A stretch of 64,000 nt of DNA from Cryptomeria japonica (GCF_030272615.1 NC_081412.1:540222335-540286334); one strand, 5' to 3'. Counted from the first letter of the stretch, positions 1-9,676 are shown. The notes: a model not told the origin generated them from the sequence alone. Numbers and translations: made by a program.

Positions 1-138
1 GGCTAAGAAAAGACAAACAAGATAAAATAAATTTAAACTAGCTGCCTAAAACTAAATAGGTCAGCCCAGCACTGATTGAGGAAATTTAGCAATAATTACA
101 TTTATTTTAAATTTCCAATTTATGGGTTATGTAGAACA
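1..138 (-). repeat. Start of 3' LTR of gypsy-1 (cut by window edge)
   Basis: On the minus strand this begins TGTTCTA just after the end of the polyprotein and runs off the window. It matches the outer part of the 5' LTR at 5382-5545, with an internal gap near 125-131 where the 5' LTR has about 25 extra bases. Confidence 0.75.
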
Positions 139-972
139 CTGATTGGGCCGAGAATCCTCCCATCCTCTAATTGCTTGATCTTAAGCAATTTCTTATTGGG
201 ATGCTCAAAAATCCCTATCCACTCCTAAGTTGCATGCTCTGGTGGTTGTCCCTTCCATTTCACCAAGTGTTTTGGAATCACCTTGTTCCTTAGCCTCTTC
301 TCTCTCATGTTTAATACTGTCTTTGGTTCAAGTATTAATTTGTCCACATAATGAAGTGGTGGTTTCTCCATTGAAGGGGTAATATGCTGTCCAAGGGCCT
401 TTTTAAGGCATGAAACATGGGAAGTATTATGAATTCTGTTGTTAGGTGGTAATTCAAGCTCATAAGCCGCCTACCCAATCTTCCTTGTAACCTTGTAAGG
501 CCCATAGAAATGAAGTTTCAATTTTTTTGCTCTACTTCCTTTGATGAAAGACTGTCGGTATGGCCACAACCTTAAAAGCACCATGTCACCTACCTCAAAT
601 GATCTTTCAGTTCAGTCTCTACTAGCATATAGTTTTTGCTGGTTTTGAGCTTGTTGCAGGTTTTCCTTGAGGGCTCCATAAGGTCCTTTCTCTGCTGGAC
701 CACATCTTTAGCACCAGGTACTCTACTTTTAGCCAAAATTAGATCCACAAATGAAGTAGCATTATAGCCATAGAGTGCCTTGAAGGGAGACATACCAATT
801 GACACGTGATGAGTGGTGTTGTAACAATATTTTCCCAAATGCAGCTACTTGATCCAAGCTGTTTGCTGTCTTCTCACATAATTTCTCAAGTAGCCCTCAA
901 TCCACTTATTCACTATTTCAGTTTGCCCATCTGTTTGTGGATGATAGCTAGTGCTCAGCCTCTTTGAGCTTC
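139..972 (-). pseudogene. Integrase C-terminal half and chromodomain of gypsy-1
   Basis: On the minus strand the translation gives the integrase signature [11 protein letters not shown] near 905-950, then the host-factor-like stretch MSPFKALYGY near 785, an FYGPYKV motif (GPY/F module) near 500, and a chromodomain-like tail containing HLVKWKG near 250. This order is typical of chromoviruses in the Ty3/gypsy group, whose chromodomain is thought to guide integration. Several in-frame stops and frame changes interrupt it, and the upstream catalytic part is missing because the pol centre has been inverted. Confidence 0.8.
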
Positions 973-1178
973 CTATGCAAAACACTCAAAGCACACCAAT
1001 AGATTGCAGGAAATTTGTAACTAATTAAGAATGCATCTCAAATTAATAACAGAGATAACAATAACTGTTTCCAAATTTCATTAATATTCTCAGACCACAA
1101 ATGTCATCAATCTAACTGTCACAGATGTATTATTGTAGATTCATAAACATGTCAGATTACAAATATTGCTCAAGTGGG
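973..1178 (-). repeat. Displaced LTR fragment inside gypsy-1
   Basis: About 200 bases matching 4722-4925, the inner end of the 5' LTR, in the same orientation. It sits between the minus-strand integrase and the plus-strand RNase H piece, exactly at an inversion breakpoint, so LTR sequence took part in the rearrangement. Confidence 0.75.
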
Positions 1179-1970
1179 AAGCTCAAAGAGGCTGAGCGTA
1201 AGTTATCAATTTATGATAAAGAAATGTTGGCCATATTCCATGCTTTGACCAAGTTTAGGCAAATATTTATTTTGTGGTAAGTTTTTGGTTAAAACTGAAC
1301 ATAATAGTTTAAAGTACTTCCTTAATCAAAGAGAGCTTAATGATAGGTAGCAGAAATGGGTTAGTAAGATTCAGACTTATGATTTTGACATTGAATATAT
1401 AAAAGGGAACAACAATGTAGTGGTTGATGCACTTTCTAGGAAGCCACATTTGCATTCTATTTCTTATATTTCTGCTGATTGGAGGTAATTAATTACAACC
1501 CAGTATGTCAAAAACTCATTTGCTAATGATATTTTGGAAGACAAGGTGCAAGATGACAGGTTTAAAGTGGTGAATGAGCTGATTCTCTATAAAGGGCGTG
1601 TGTACATTACACTCGAATCCAAAATGAAACAGAGGATTTTGCAAGCATGCCATAATACTCCACTTGCTGGCCACCCAGGGTTCTACAAGACATACAAACA
1701 AATGAGGGAGTGATTCTCTTGGAAAAGATTGAAAAAGGATGTAATGCAACATGTGTGGGAGTTATTCTACAATTGAGAAAGTTTGTTTTGGTCTACTTTG
1801 ATGATATCTTGATTTATAGCAAAACTTGGAAAAACCATTTGAAACACTTGGATGAGTTGTTGAGCATTTTAGAGCAGCAAACTTTCTATGCCAAGGCATT
1901 CAAATGTGAGTTTGGGCTGCGAGAAATCTTGTATTTGGGATTTGGAATTGATGAACAAGGAGAAAGTTAG
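1179..1970 (+). pseudogene. Inverted pol block: RNase H, integrase zinc region, RT palm fragment
   Basis: This piece reads on the plus strand while the rest of gypsy-1 reads on the minus strand. First comes RNase H sequence (YDKEMLAIFHAL-like near 1220, then VVVDALSRKP near 1420). The integrase zinc-binding approach follows (ACHNTPLAGHPG near 1650). It then jumps back to the RT palm with YFDDILIYSK near 1795. The natural order is RT, RNase H, integrase, so the block is both inverted and internally shuffled, with a junction near 1755-1775. The YFDD catalytic motif is intact but isolated. It most likely came from this element or a close relative. Confidence 0.8.
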
Positions 1971-2325
1971 GGGGGCAGTCCTAGAGGAATATCTTTGAAC
2001 ACCTTACCATGTGTATCCAAGATGGATTGAATCTGCACATTGCTGATTCCCCCTTTCTTAGTAAGCGTGTAGCTGTGATGAGACATTTAGCTGCCCATGC
2101 TTCTGTCCCTTGGAGAAGACTCATTCCATTCTTTTAGCTGAAATTTCCATAGGACCTTTACTAGATAGCTCATGTAGGATACCCTCTTTCCGTTATGTTG
2201 GAGAGAAATCTCCATCTCATATTTATCAATTGCATACAACCATTGACATCCCAACAAGTCTCATATTTATCAATTGCATACTATCATCGACATCCCAACA
2301 CTACCTCCATACCCAGGCTAATCAA
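1971..2325 (-). pseudogene. Protease-to-RT linker of gypsy-1
   Basis: The minus strand encodes the conserved spacer between gypsy protease and RT. LGCQWLYAIDKYEMEIS is readable near 2190-2250, and GKVFKDIPLGLPP, the usual entry to RT, is near 1975-2020. The RT that should follow is replaced by the inverted block, which marks the second inversion breakpoint at about 1970. Confidence 0.75.
2215..2302. repeat. 44-bp tandem duplication in gypsy-1 linker
   Basis: Two adjacent copies start TCTCATATTTATC at 2215 and 2259, with few differences. On the coding strand this repeats the LGCQW/AIDKYE segment, so the duplication arose inside coding sequence. Confidence 0.85.
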
Positions 2326-2333
2326 ATAAAAGT

Positions 2334-3177
2334 AGTGTTACCCGATGATACATCCCCCCTGTTTTGTAGGCGTTTTGGAAAAGGGGACAGTTGGGGGACA
2401 GGGGGACGTCCCCTTGCTGTCCCCAAAAATTGAAAAAATGGAAAAAAAAAGGTTTTTGGGACAAGATAATGGCAGACATGCCTACGGGGGATGGCCAGTT
2501 GTCCCCGAGGTGGCCCTCGACCATCTTGGGGATGGTTGGTTGTCACCCTCAGGCGTGCTTTTAATTTTAAAAAAAAATATACCCAAACATAAAAACTAGC
2601 CCCATTATTATTATATGGGAAATCATACATAGAATCATGATTGAAATGAAAACAAATTACTTTTGGCTTGTTTTTATCGAGTAAATGAAAGTAAAAGAAC
2701 ACATCTAGTAAGATTTTTTTATTTTGCAACCCAATGTTCAAGGTTTATCTAATTCTGCTTCATCGTCATTTCTTGTTACCAATTGCATGGAAAATAGACG
2801 TTGACACTTGATATATTTGATGTTTTGTTATATGTGTTATTAATCAGCTATATTTCTATATATTGAATATAACGCATTTGATTATCCTCCCAAGAATCTA
2901 TGAATCGACACAAGTTGTTATAGACATGTAATCTTTGCAACTAGCATCACTCGTGCTGAGTATATGTATCAGCAAATACCATGCCTCGAGATGAAGGTTC
3001 TCATTTTGGTGTGTAGATATTTTGACTTCGAAGAAAGAGAAATTTCCCTATATAATTTAAATTTTTCCTATTATTATATAGCCATCCCCTTTGCTGTCCT
3101 TGCCATCCCCTAAAATGGCAAAAAAAATCCATCCTAAAAACCCGCTTCCCCATCCTGGAAATTTGGGGTAACATAGC
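2334..3177. mobile_element. Non-autonomous DNA transposon, hAT-like, 844 bp
   Basis: It is flanked by an 8-bp direct repeat ATAAAAGT (2326-2333 and 3178-3185). Removing the insert and one repeat restores the gypsy reading DDFYLISLG across the join. The ends are short inverted repeats: GTGTTACCC on the left and ATGTTACCC on the reverse of the right end. The interior is rich in GGGGAC and GGGGATGG motifs and has no recognisable protein. An 8-bp duplication is the usual hAT signature; the superfamily is inferred. Confidence 0.75.
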
Positions 3178-3185
3178 ATAAAAGT

Positions 3186-3440
3186 CATCCTTCAAATTAT
3201 ATTCTCCCATTGGGGTACCTTCCTAGTGCATGAAAGAATCGTTCCACTAGCTACCTTCACATCAAACCCTTCAATCGCTTCTGTGTTCAATCCAAGTCTC
3301 TTCTCCACTTATTGATCAGTATAATTATAAGTGGCTACGCTATCAATAAGCATGGTTACCTTTTGCCCCTTTAAGACTCCTCTTAGGCAGAAAGCATTAT
3401 AACATGGTTCTCCTATGAATGCTACAAGAGTGCCTCCCTA
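3186..3440 (-). pseudogene. Aspartic protease (retropepsin) of gypsy-1
   Basis: The minus strand reads KGQKVTMLIDSVATYNY near 3330-3390. In gypsy proteases this is LIDSGATHNF, with the catalytic Asp in DSG/DTG. Here Asp and Ser remain but Gly has become Val, and a stop codon follows within about ten codons. It ends in MGEYNLKDDFYAM-like sequence where the DNA element has inserted. The domain would cut the Gag-Pol polyprotein; this copy cannot be functional. Confidence 0.75.
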
Positions 3441-3540
3441 AGGCCCTTCCACATTTTCTGTTTCTTTTTTTAGATTCAGCTTCGTCACTTTCTCTGTCTT
3501 CATGAGAGATTACCTCAATGCAATGTATTTTCCCTTTTCC

Positions 3541-4661
3541 TAAACATTAGTGTCCTGGCTGCCAAGGCTCGCGGCATTGAAAACATAACTTCTTCCTCCT
3601 TAGCTCATTCTGGGTGACATCCATTTGTTTTGTCTTTGCTGTAGGTACCCTAGGAGGTATTGCATTTCTTTGAAAAGGCCTTCTATGGAGCATTGGTGGA
3701 GCTGTCTTCTTACTGCTGAAATAGTTTTGTGCAACTAAATCTTCTAATTTGAGAGCCCTTGTGATGGCTTCTTGGAGAGTTGTAGGGTTTAGGGCTTTGA
3801 TTAACCCTTTGAGGGGCTCAGGCAATCCTTCAACAAAGAGTATTATAAGTCTTTTTTCTGTCTCATCAGGTACCATCACAAGAAATTTTGAAACTCCACT
3901 ACATAGTCCTGCACCTCGCCTTCTTGTTTTAGTTGTGCTATTTCTCTGAAATGAACTTCAGGGTCTGTTCTATCAAATCTCTCAATCAGCCTTTGACTAA
4001 ATTCTTCTATGGTGGAAATAGAGTAATGCCCCTGGGTCACTATTCCATGATACCACAATTCGTGAGCTACTCCTTCCAAATGCAGGGTAGTGAATTTAAT
4101 AGCCTCCTCTTCAAGCATCAGATTCAAAGAAAAATATGTATTCAGTTTTTGTAGCCATGCCTTTGCTGATGTACTTGTTGTTCCATCAAAATTGGGTATG
4201 GTGATCTTCCCCAAATGGTGCTAAATATCCTTCCTTTCTTCATACCCTTTTCTCCTATGTCCACCTTTCGCTTTCAATCCGCAATAGTCGGTGAAAGTCA
4301 TCATTTTTGACTGCTTTGCTCAAAGCATTATATTTTGCATGAAGGTGATCCATTTCATTAACTTGATCAGCTTGAACTTTGCCTATATCTTCTTTAGACA
4401 AGAACTTGGCCTTGAATGACCTAGTATTCGTTGAGGCTCTTCCTCCGACAGTTTATCTCTCCTCACCTCTATCATTTGTAGGCTTATTAACATTTTGACG
4501 CTGATTGAGCCCTCTAAATAATTGCACCATTTCTCTAATGTTTTTGAAATGCTAACATGGAACTCTTTAGACCTCTTGAAGAAAGCTTCTGTAATGTCTT
4601 CTCCATCCCCCATGGAGGCCCCTTTCTTTTTCTGATGCTGCTGATAATGGATCTCCCTCAT
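3541..4661 (-). pseudogene. Gag of gypsy-1, frameshifted
   Basis: The clearest part runs 4214-3547. It begins MGKITIPNFDG with WLQKLNTYF soon after, the typical opening of plant gypsy Gag (retrotransposon gag fold). A frame change lies near 3880. The C-terminal part has a zinc-knuckle start CFQC near 3570 followed by a stop, so the CCHC box is incomplete. A same-frame upstream stretch (4661-4383), broken by stops, probably belongs to the Gag N-terminus. Gag would form the virus-like particle in the cytoplasm. Confidence 0.8.
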
Positions 4662-4689
4662 TCATTTAACTTCCACAGGCTGGCAGGAT

Positions 4690-4707
4690 CAGAGGTTCTG
4701 ATACCAC
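4690..4707 (-). other. Primer-binding site (initiator Met tRNA) of gypsy-1
   Basis: The minus strand reads TGGTATCAGAACCTCTGATCC, close to the TGGTATCAGAGC complement of the initiator methionine tRNA, a few bases inside the 5' LTR. It fixes the element's orientation. Confidence 0.8.
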
Positions 4708-4714
4708 CGAAAAA

Positions 4715-5545
4715 TGTCAAGTACACAAAACACTCCAAGCACATCAGTAGATTGCAGGAAAGCTGTAACTAATTAAGAATGCACCTCAGATTAGTAACAA
4801 GATAACAGTATCTGTTTCCTGATTTCATTAATATTCTCAAACCACAAATGTCATCAATGTGACTGCCATAGATGTATTATTCCAGATTCATAAACATGTT
4901 CAAATTACAAATATCACTCAGAAGCTGGAAAATAAGAGCTTGTGATTTGCATACGAATTTTCTTGACCTAGGTGGGGTGTTGCATCGATTTGCATGGAAC
5001 TCCCCTTATTTCACAGGTGTCAAAGACACACTGTGGAATAAGGTCACGTAATCTCCCTGTTTGCACTCCTCTTGTCTGGTTTTGGTGATTTACTTCTACT
5101 GTTCCCCACGATAGCTTCTATGACTGGGATAGGATGGAGCAATGGAGCAGCCCGTGATTAGGGTGCTTGGAAGTGGTGCCAGGAATTGCTTGAATGGCTT
5201 CAGGAAATACTATCTCCTTACTCCTAGACCTGCAGATTCACCTGCATGGCTCCTGGGATGTCATTTAGAAATCCACTTGTGTGCCAAGGCTTATCAATCA
5301 TTCAGCATGCCTCCTCAAAATGGAAGACTTCCTTATATAGGCATTGTGTGCTGATGTAGGAGGATTGTCGACCTCAAGTCAGCTAAGAAAAGACAACCAA
5401 GATAAAAATAAATTTAAACTAACCGCTTAAAACCAAACAGATCGGTCCAACACCGATTTAGGAAATTGAGCAATAATTACATTTATTTTAAATTTCCAAT
5501 TTATTAGAGTTCAAGGTAAAGCACACGTGTGGGTGTTATAGAACA
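4715..5545 (-). repeat. 5' LTR of gypsy-1 (831 bp)
   Basis: On the minus strand it starts TGTTCTATAAC at 5545 and ends ACTTGACA at 4715, giving TG...CA ends beside the primer site. Its inner end recurs at 973-1178 and its outer end at 1-138. The plus-strand ORFs inside it are chance. Confidence 0.8.
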
Positions 5546-5831
5546 TTGCCTTGGTCGACTGGCCCTCTCAAATTGGGGTCATGACAGAGGCACTATAATC
5601 TCAAACTTGTTATCTTGGGTAACAATATTTTCAAAATATTGAGCAAAACCAATGTGAATTTTGATATATGCTTGTTAATTTTAGAGATGCAAGACAATCC
5701 AAAGCTTGAACAGCCAAAAACGACTTCCAAGTGGTGTTTTTCAATCTTTGTAATCTATATCTAGCTTAAAATCCAATGCTTTATTCCCTAAATATTTTGA
5801 ATATGTATGTAAAGCTTCAACCAAAGATCCC

Positions 5832-6134
5832 TGTTAATGCATGATAGCCTCGGTAAGATAAATGATTGAATGAGAGATAAATGAAGTCTCTCATTCAAAC
5901 ATTTATTATCGTGAGGGGGCACGATCAAGTGCTCAAGACATGGCCGGTCAAGGCATCGCTTGACCGTACCCAGCCCACTACATATACCAAATGAAATGTG
6001 TGAGAAGTACATTGAAATAAAAATGCTCCTCCTCTCCTGCAACATAAACGAAGACAATCAGATTTATACAACAATTCAGTGATAGATAATACATAGAAGA
6101 AGATAAATTTTAATTCTGATTCACAAAATTAACA
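5832..6134 (+). repeat. Left LTR of TRIM element
   Basis: It begins TGTTAATGCATG and ends AAATTAACA. Relative to the right LTR it lacks about 24 bases near 5930 and has about 20 extra bases near 6045. Confidence 0.9.
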
Positions 6135-6150
6135 TGGTATCGGAGCCAGG
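6135..6150 (+). other. Primer-binding site of TRIM element
   Basis: TGGTATCGGAGCC directly follows the left LTR. It differs by one base from the initiator Met tRNA complement TGGTATCAGAGC. Confidence 0.85.
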
Positions 6151-6227
6151 TTTCTTTCTATAAAGCCCAACCGCCTGAAGGAAGATCCGATTAAGATCAG
6201 ATTGATATCTCCTTGAAAGTCTCGAAT

Positions 6228-6380
6228 ATGGCCACATTGCAAGAACTTGTCCTCTCAAACTTAAACTACAAGCGTCCCTTGCTGAAGTCAGAAATTCAGA
6301 CGTATGTTCAGAAAAATATGTTCCCTAGAAGAAACTCAAGATACCTTGTGATTGAGAGGGAGCTTACTAATCAAGATTGA
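6228..6380 (+). CDS. Short ORF (50 codons) in TRIM interior, function unknown
   Basis: An ATG after the primer site opens 50 codons starting MATLQELVLS and ending in a stop at 6380. It is rich in Leu, Arg and Lys. I see no Gag, zinc knuckle or other domain. It may be a remnant of the start of a parental gag or a chance ORF; its position where gag would begin is the only positive argument. Confidence 0.3.
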   Translation: MATLQELVLSNLNYKRPLLKSEIQTYVQKNMFPRRNSRYLVIERELTNQD

Positions 6381-6540
6381 GCACTTCTGAGGTAAAAATT
6401 GTAAATATTGATTATTATTATTAATACCAATAATTATTTTATGGGCCTTGTGTAAATCATAAGGAAGTGATGACTTCCAAATGATTTCCACTTGTATTTT
6501 TGAGGTTATTGGAAGGTGACGATCCTACAATAACTCAAGA

Positions 6541-6655
6541 TTGTGGATAGAATCGCCGACTGAGGCAATCCACGTAAGAGCTCATGGATAGAATCGCCGA
6601 CTGAGGCAATCCACTCAAGAGCTTGTGGATAGAATCGCCGACTGAGGCAATTCAC
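6541..6655. repeat. Three tandem copies of a ~43-bp motif in TRIM interior
   Basis: The core GTGGATAGAATCGCCGACTG recurs at about 6542, 6586 and 6624, each followed by AGGCAATCCAC-like sequence. GTGGAT at the start and ATCCAC at the end of each unit are complementary, so each copy could fold into a small hairpin. Confidence 0.85.
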
Positions 6656-6748
6656 ATCTTGAAACTATGGTCCCAAGATAAGCATCATACGATTTATGAA
6701 TATTGCTCCCAATACCTTTTACATTTATCTTACCTAGCTAAGAGGGAG

Positions 6749-7055
6749 TGTTAATGCATGATAGCCTCGGTAAGATAAATGATTGAATGAGAGATAAATG
6801 AAGTCTCTCATTCAAACATTTATTATCGTGAGGGGGCATGATCAAGTGATGTCTTGATCGGCCACGTCCAAAAGACATGGCCGGTCAAGGCATTGCTTGA
6901 CCGTACCCAGCCCACTACATATACCAAATGAAATGTGTGAGAATGTACATTGAAATAAAAATGCTCCTCCTCTCCTGCAACAATTTATACAACAATTCAG
7001 TGATAGATAATACATAGAAGAAGATAAATTTTAATTCTGATCCACAAAATTAACA
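6749..7055 (+). repeat. Right LTR of TRIM element
   Basis: TGTTAATGCATG to AAATTAACA, preceded by the purine tract AGAGGGAG and followed at once by the ATCCC duplication. Confidence 0.9.
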
Positions 7056-7291
7056 ATCCCGAGTCCTTATTTCAGAGAGTGGAGCAATCAAAATTAGTAA
7101 GAAGCCATTTAGAGGGATAAATAATTAAAGAGGATTCACCCAAATCAGTTGGTATGTTTTTTATTCATGTATTCATCAGTGTCTTTTTCCCCATTTCAAA
7201 GCCATCCTTTACTTGTAAGCCGTTTTCTTATTTGCTTTTTGTAAGTCGTTATCTTTATTCGACACAATGAAGCAATTGAGAACATTCACAA

Positions 7292-7417
7292 ATGAGGTTT
7301 GATGATGTAGACATTGACGTTTTCAATTTGACCAAGCTGAGGCAACAGATGGAGTTTGCTCATGACTGGAAGACCAAAATGAGTTTTAGGGGAATGACTG
7401 ACGTGCATGTCAATTAA
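7292..7417 (+). other. Small unassigned ORF (41 codons)
   Basis: MRFDDVDIDVFNLTKLRQQM opens a 41-codon frame. Its amino-acid mix looks protein-like, but I recognise no family and there is no support for transcription. It could be a retroelement scrap. The rest of 7056-7812 shows no gene and probably includes the decayed LTR that ends at 7812. Confidence 0.2.
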
Positions 7418-7812
7418 TGAATGAATGCAGAAAGTGTTAAAATTGTTGTGGTAAAAATGTAAACAAAAGCCTAGGGCAGTATACCTAGTATTGCGGTATG
7501 ATCACTGAGCGAAGCTGAATTCTTGACAATATGAACCTTGTCTTGGTCAATTACAGTCATCAGATCTTTGTACAAGTGCTTTATTTTAACTTTGATGAGT
7601 TTTCTGCCTGTAAATATTTACTTTATGAGTAAAAGTTTTGTTTTTCTTTTGTGAAACTATTTAGTTTTTTTGCATGTGGGTTACGTACGTCAATTTACTT
7701 TTGTTTTACATTTCCTAGATAACAAAGAATACACCTAATGAATCAAAACCCAAATGTATCCACATGTTACAATTATTAATGTTGAAGTTTACTAGTATTG
7801 AGCATTGTAACA

Positions 7813-7980
7813 GTCTTTCCCCCCTTTAATTGCTTTCACCAAAGTAATTTTTGTGCTTGGTTCTGCAATATTTTTGAATCCTCCCATATCATCCTGCAAT
7901 GGAAGATCTTTCCATTGAATGAGATATTTTGATAGTACTTTGGTCCTTGACTTCTTTTCTTGAGTTATTATGATTAGAGT
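7813..7980 (-). pseudogene. 3' end of a second gypsy element: chromodomain and polypurine tract
   Basis: The minus strand reads KVLSKYLIQWKDLP near 7890-7930, a chromodomain-like end of a chromovirus integrase, followed by KITLVKAIKGGKD and the purine tract AAAGGGGGGAAAGAC (7813-7827). LTR sequence starting TGTTACAATGC follows at 7812 and runs towards lower coordinates. Nothing else of pol remains in the next 140 bases, so this is a short fragment. Confidence 0.6.
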
Positions 7981-7981
7981 G

Positions 7982-8124
7982 AAATTAAGATGTCCTTTGA
8001 CATCATTGAGAGATCATTTGAAGGCTTTAGAGCTCTTTTGCTAGGAAGGTGGGATGCATGTGAACACCAACAAGACCAAAGTAATTATTCTCCTTAAAAA
8101 GGAAGAAGCAACACCTTCAAAATG
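7982..8124 (+). pseudogene. LINE reverse transcriptase fragment
   Basis: The plus strand reads SLRDHLKALELFC, a stop, then EGGMHVNTNKTKVIILLKKE. The pattern of a leucine-rich helix, FC and VNTxKTK matches the region after the FADD box in plant and animal LINE reverse transcriptases. About 40 codons survive with one stop. No neighbouring LINE sequence is recognisable, so identification rests on this motif alone. Confidence 0.5.
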
Positions 8125-8560
8125 AAGATTGGCTGTTCAAATTTGCAGATTTCAGTGCAAATATTGTACAAAATGACAAATGCAATACAAATGCAACTCA
8201 ATTTGAGCAAACAAACAGAAATTTCTGCCAAATATCTGCAAAACAAGCAATCGAACTGCTTTCCAAAGTAAGTTTCTGCGAACATCTACAAATAGTGGAA
8301 ATATCTGTAATTTTTTAACAAATTTGAGAAGATTTCTTCAAATGTTTCAAACTAAATTGCAATAACTTGTAAATATTTGAAAATAACTTACAAATTTTCG
8401 CAAATTTTGCAAGCTTTACACAAGAAGTGCAAATATTTTACAAATTTGACATGTTTGTGCAAATATTTTACAAATAACAATTTAAGCTACAATGTGCAAA
8501 TTGCGCAATTTGCACATTTTGCAAATATCTCCTCAAATTTCCAATCTTCATGCCAAATCA
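8125..8560. repeat. AT-rich low-complexity tract of degenerate CAAAT/ATTTG words
   Basis: Dozens of diverged copies of GCAAATATTT, TTTGCAAAT and TTTGCA alternate on both strands over 430 bases. It has no fixed period and no coding content. The ORFs here are products of this bias. Confidence 0.7.
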
Positions 8561-8671
8561 TGATCTGAATGTCACAGATCCACAATCCTTTCAAATTAAT
8601 GATCTCACACAAGCCTTGTTCCGAATGAAATGCAACTCAATTTTTTTTTTGCATTTCCATTAGCACTAGGA

Positions 8672-8950
8672 GGGCTCTGATATCATGTAGAAATTAGCCA
8701 GGATTCCTAGATATAATGGAAAAAACAAAGAGAGTGAATCGCAAAAGCAAAATGGAGAGTGTATTAATGAGATGAGTGAGTGAAAAATGCATAGGAGGGA
8801 GTTACATATAGGAGAAATATCCTACCCACTTTTGTAACTACCTTGCCACATAAGCAAGATGACACCTACGCAGCCACCTAAGCATAATTATACACAAAAA
8901 TGTGTATGCCTTGTGATTAAGACCTATATGAAGAGTAAATATAAGTTGCT
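8672..8950 (-). repeat. Possible primer site and LTR edge of a minus-strand LTR element
   Basis: On the minus strand TTTCTACA is followed by TGATATCAGAGCCC, close to the initiator Met tRNA primer site. That would make 8686 the inner end of a 5' LTR extending to higher coordinates. I cannot find the other LTR edge, and the right limit given is arbitrary. It may belong with the gypsy fragment at 7813-7980. Confidence 0.35.
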
Positions 8951-9229
8951 GATATAGTATGCAGTAAGTTTTACAGTTTTATTCGTGATTTGAATCTACT
9001 TCTGAAGAACCACTGGAGTTTTATATAACTCTGATTTTCCAAATTGCTCTGCAAACATAAATGTTTTATTAGTGTGCTTACAGTCCTCTTCAAGTTTGTT
9101 GGTTTTCTTGGGAACTGTTGTAGTATGTTGTAGTTCAAAGTTAAACTAATGTTTTCATAGGAATCTGATTAGTTTTAATAAATATACATGAAAGATGCTT
9201 TTTCTCACCAAGACATTTTGGATATGCAG

Positions 9230-9676
9230 GGTGGTGACACACTTATTCAGCTATATCACAATTTTATTACAGAATTTGAAACAAAGATAAATCTGCTTAA
9301 GCTTGCACATTTTGCTGTCATAGTTTCACGTCAGTACACAGAAAAGGAGGCTGCTATTAGTTTCATGGAGGGAGTAATTGAGAAGCTTCGTGCTACAAGG
9401 GAGATGAGGGTTGAGGAACCCATTATATATGTTAGAATGCAAATAGCTGCATTCAAACTTGAGCAAGGTGAACAGAGAGAGTGCAAAAGGCTACTAGATG
9501 ATGGCAAAAGCACTCTAGATAGTATGACAGATATTGATCCTACTGTTTATGCAAGCTACCATTGGGTCTCATCGCAATATCATAAATCAAGACAAGAATT
9601 TGCTGAGTTTTACAAAAGTGCACTTCTCTATTTGGCTTATACAACTGTAGAGTCTCTTTCGGAACCATTTAAGCTG
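9230..9676 (+). CDS. RPN9: RPN9 exon (149 codons), N-terminal helical-repeat part
   Basis: It opens with GGDTLIQLYHNF after an acceptor ATGCAG and ends at PFKL before a GTACGT donor. Phase is 0 at both ends. It carries the LAHFAVIVSRQY helix, the EGVIEKLRATREMRV segment and the TDIDPTVYASYHWVSSQYHK segment, all well conserved in plant RPN9. The open frame back to an ATG at 9188 is intron sequence: those 14 codons include a pyrimidine-rich tract and do not resemble RPN9. Confidence 0.95.

Larger units (their letters stand above)
1..5545 (-). mobile_element. Ty3/gypsy chromovirus-like LTR retrotransposon, rearranged (gypsy-1)
   Basis: Read on the minus strand the order is 5' LTR, primer site, gag, protease, protease/RT linker, a block turned round, integrase C-terminus with chromodomain, then the start of the 3' LTR at the left window edge. 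The first ~125 bases repeat 5382-5505, which supports the LTR pair. The 5' LTR ends with a primer site for initiator methionine tRNA. Coding parts are broken by stops and frameshifts, the protease motif is altered and an 844-bp DNA element is nested inside. The copy is dead. The 3' target-site duplication lies outside the window, so exact termini cannot be confirmed. Confidence 0.85.
5832..7055 (+). mobile_element. Complete TRIM-like miniature LTR retrotransposon (1.2 kb)
   Basis: Two LTRs of about 305 bp enclose a 614-bp interior. A perfect 5-bp duplication ATCCC flanks it (5827-5831 and 7056-7060). A primer site for initiator Met tRNA follows the left LTR and a purine tract AGAGGGAG precedes the right LTR, so it is plus-oriented. 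There is no protease, RT or integrase. It would depend on proteins from another element, as TRIM elements do. The two LTRs are nearly identical apart from two indels of about 20 bases, so the insertion looks fairly recent. Confidence 0.9.

Noticed and set aside
2110-2599. Overlapping ORFs at 2110-2599 on both strands
   Set aside because: They cross the edge of the inserted DNA element and follow from its G/C-run composition.
6541-6655. CRISPR-like array
   Set aside because: Three ~43-bp units with repeat-like spacers inside a plant LTR element; eukaryotic minisatellite. The same applies to the arrays at 15961, 23192, 42060 and 54070.
9188-9229. ATG at 9188 as the RPN9 start codon
   Set aside because: The 14 codons before GGDTLIQ do not resemble RPN9 and end in a good splice acceptor ATGCAG. 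About 50 upstream residues would be missing.
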